Positions 63,311-64,000 of a stretch of 64,000 bases of DNA are shown here, piece after piece. Where the stretch lies: positions 62,001 through 126,000 of the forward strand of contig NZ_FNAJ01000019.1 in assembly GCF_900101905.1 (NCBI RefSeq). Direction: 5' to 3'. This DNA comes from Myxococcus virescens (lineage in GTDB: Bacteria; Myxococcota; Myxococcia; Myxococcales; Myxococcaceae). The translations under genes and the position numbers were made by a program. The notes under the pieces are model-generated. The model saw only the letters and a list, made by a program, of their open reading frames with translations, was not told the DNA's origin and ran no database searches. Within the stretch, counting starts at the first letter, position 1. The number at the start of each line of letters is the position of its first letter.

Positions 63311-63565
63311 CTGTCCTACGTCGGTATGTCGGGAGCGCGCCGGGAGTCCTCAGGCGGGCGCGAGCCGTGGATGCACACCCTGGACGTCCAGGTGGGCGTG
63401 AACTATCGCGTGAGTGCGCGGCAGCGCGTTCACTTTCACCTCGACATCTTCAATGTCCTCGACGTCCAGCCCCAGTCCACGCTTGCCTGGGGCCGCGACG
63501 TGGCCGTGCAACCCGCGTATGCACTGCCCCGACAGGTGCGTCTGGCGGGCCGGTACGAATTCTGA
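63311..63565 (+). pseudogene. TonB-dependent receptor (Oar-like) C-terminal fragment
   Basis: Reads QLSYVGMSGARRESSGGREP, WMHTLDVQVGVNYRVSARQR, VHFHLDIFNVLDVQ and ends PRQVRLAGRYEF-stop. Last strands of an outer-membrane receptor with the usual terminal aromatic residue. The rest of the gene is gone; its upstream edge is an IS end. Confidence 0.65.
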
Positions 63566-63712
63566 GCGCCAAGCGCAGTTCCTGGCATGCGCCCTCTTGC
63601 CAAATGGCCACTTCAGGCATCCTTGCGAGCCGCGCCTGTTTTCATTGCACGTCGTTGTGTGCGCCTCGCTCACTCGCCTTGACGCACTGCCGGTGTGGCC
63701 TTGATGCCCTCA

Positions 63713-63744
63713 TGACGCAGCGACCGAATTTTGGGTAGGCACAG
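63713..63744. repeat. Dispersed IS-end repeat, full copy
   Basis: TGACGCAGCGACCGAATTTT followed by GGGTAGGCACAG. The stretch before it (GCGCCTCGCT...CATGACGCA, 63661-63719) is roughly repeated at 63757-63812. Confidence 0.6.
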
Positions 63745-63805
63745 GCAGACCAGCGCGCCTCGCTCTCTCGCATCGACGCGCTTTCAAACGTGCCTCGACG
63801 CGCCC

Positions 63806-64000
63806 ATGACGCACAAGCGACTGAGGTCGCTGGACCATGTCGTCGTCCTGAACGAAGCCCACGCTCGGCGCCTGCTTCGCGAGTACCAGCGCTACTACAA
63901 CGCGAGCCGGACGCACCTGTCGCTCGGCAAGGATACGCCCTAGAGGCGTGAGGTGCAGGGCCCGGAGCGCGGAGCCAAGGTGATAGAGCTGCGGGAAGTC
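63806..64000 (+). pseudogene. Integrase-core transposase C-terminal fragment with internal stop
   Basis: Reads LDHVVVLNEAHARRLLREYQ, RYYNASRTHLSLGKDTP, then a TAG at 63941-63943, and goes on in frame as RREVQGPERGAKVIELREV to the window edge. This is the usual end of IS481/IS3-like integrase proteins (LDHVVV..E.HLRR.L.EY..YYN..RTHL.L.KD.P). The catalytic part is missing, so it is dead. Confidence 0.7.

Overview
The window is GC-rich DNA from a myxobacterium, most likely Myxococcaceae (Myxococcus, Corallococcus or Pyxidicoccus). The signs are many Cys-lipidated exported proteins, Cys-rich repeats of the DUF4215 type, a MYXO-CTERM tail, a kinase with an N-terminal zinc motif, several ECF sigma factors, and much insertion-sequence debris. 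No rRNA, tRNA or CRISPR array was seen. Functions are read from translated motifs and context; no database search was run.

Layout. 1-5.4 kb: start of a Ser/Thr kinase (minus strand), a trigger-factor-like chaperone coupled to a Pro-rich effector-like protein, an AraC regulator with a VOC protein, and a lipoprotein. 5.4-10.3 kb: a LysR regulator, small lipoproteins, IS and protease remnants, and a solitary YjhX-type toxin. 10.5-13.0 kb: a sensor kinase overlapping a FixJ-type regulator. 13.4-20.3 kb: a helical-repeat exported protein and two large surface lipoproteins (Asp-box and YWTD propellers). 20.3-27.4 kb: IS debris, an acyltransferase-3 membrane protein, a TPR-like exported protein, a Tat-exported M23 peptidase, and a gene interrupted by an in-frame stop. 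27.5-34.2 kb: an oxylipin-type locus, in which lipoxygenase, cytochrome P450 and desaturase form an operon and a second lipoxygenase is divergent. 34.3-41.1 kb: a 1642-residue beta-propeller/cadherin-like surface protein and an HExxH protein next to IS remnants. 41.8-54.4 kb: two related ECF sigma / anti-sigma / caspase operons, separated by an Asp-rich lipoprotein, a second Pro-rich effector-like protein and a DUF2079 membrane protein. 54.5-64 kb: a DNase I-like exported nuclease, IS3/IS91/IS5 remnants, small exported proteins, a propeller dehydrogenase with cytochrome c, a large lipoprotein, and fragments of a TonB-dependent receptor and an integrase.

Two systems stand out. In the first, a PLAT-lipoxygenase, a P450 without the usual I-helix acid/threonine pair and a desaturase are translationally coupled or 20 nt apart. 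A second lipoxygenase of different architecture faces them across a short shared promoter region. This looks like a bacterial counterpart of plant lipoxygenase/CYP74 oxylipin pathways. In the second, two operons about 5 kb apart each encode an ECF sigma factor, a membrane anti-sigma-like protein and an exported caspase-fold protease with an intact His/Cys dyad and a C-terminal beta-barrel-like region. This suggests envelope-located caspases under their own sigma control.

The rest suits a predatory, surface-active bacterium: exported nuclease, peptidases, adhesin-like propellers and effector-like proteins. Mobile-element scars (IS3, IS630, IS5, IS91 and integrase types) lie at most joints between these blocks.
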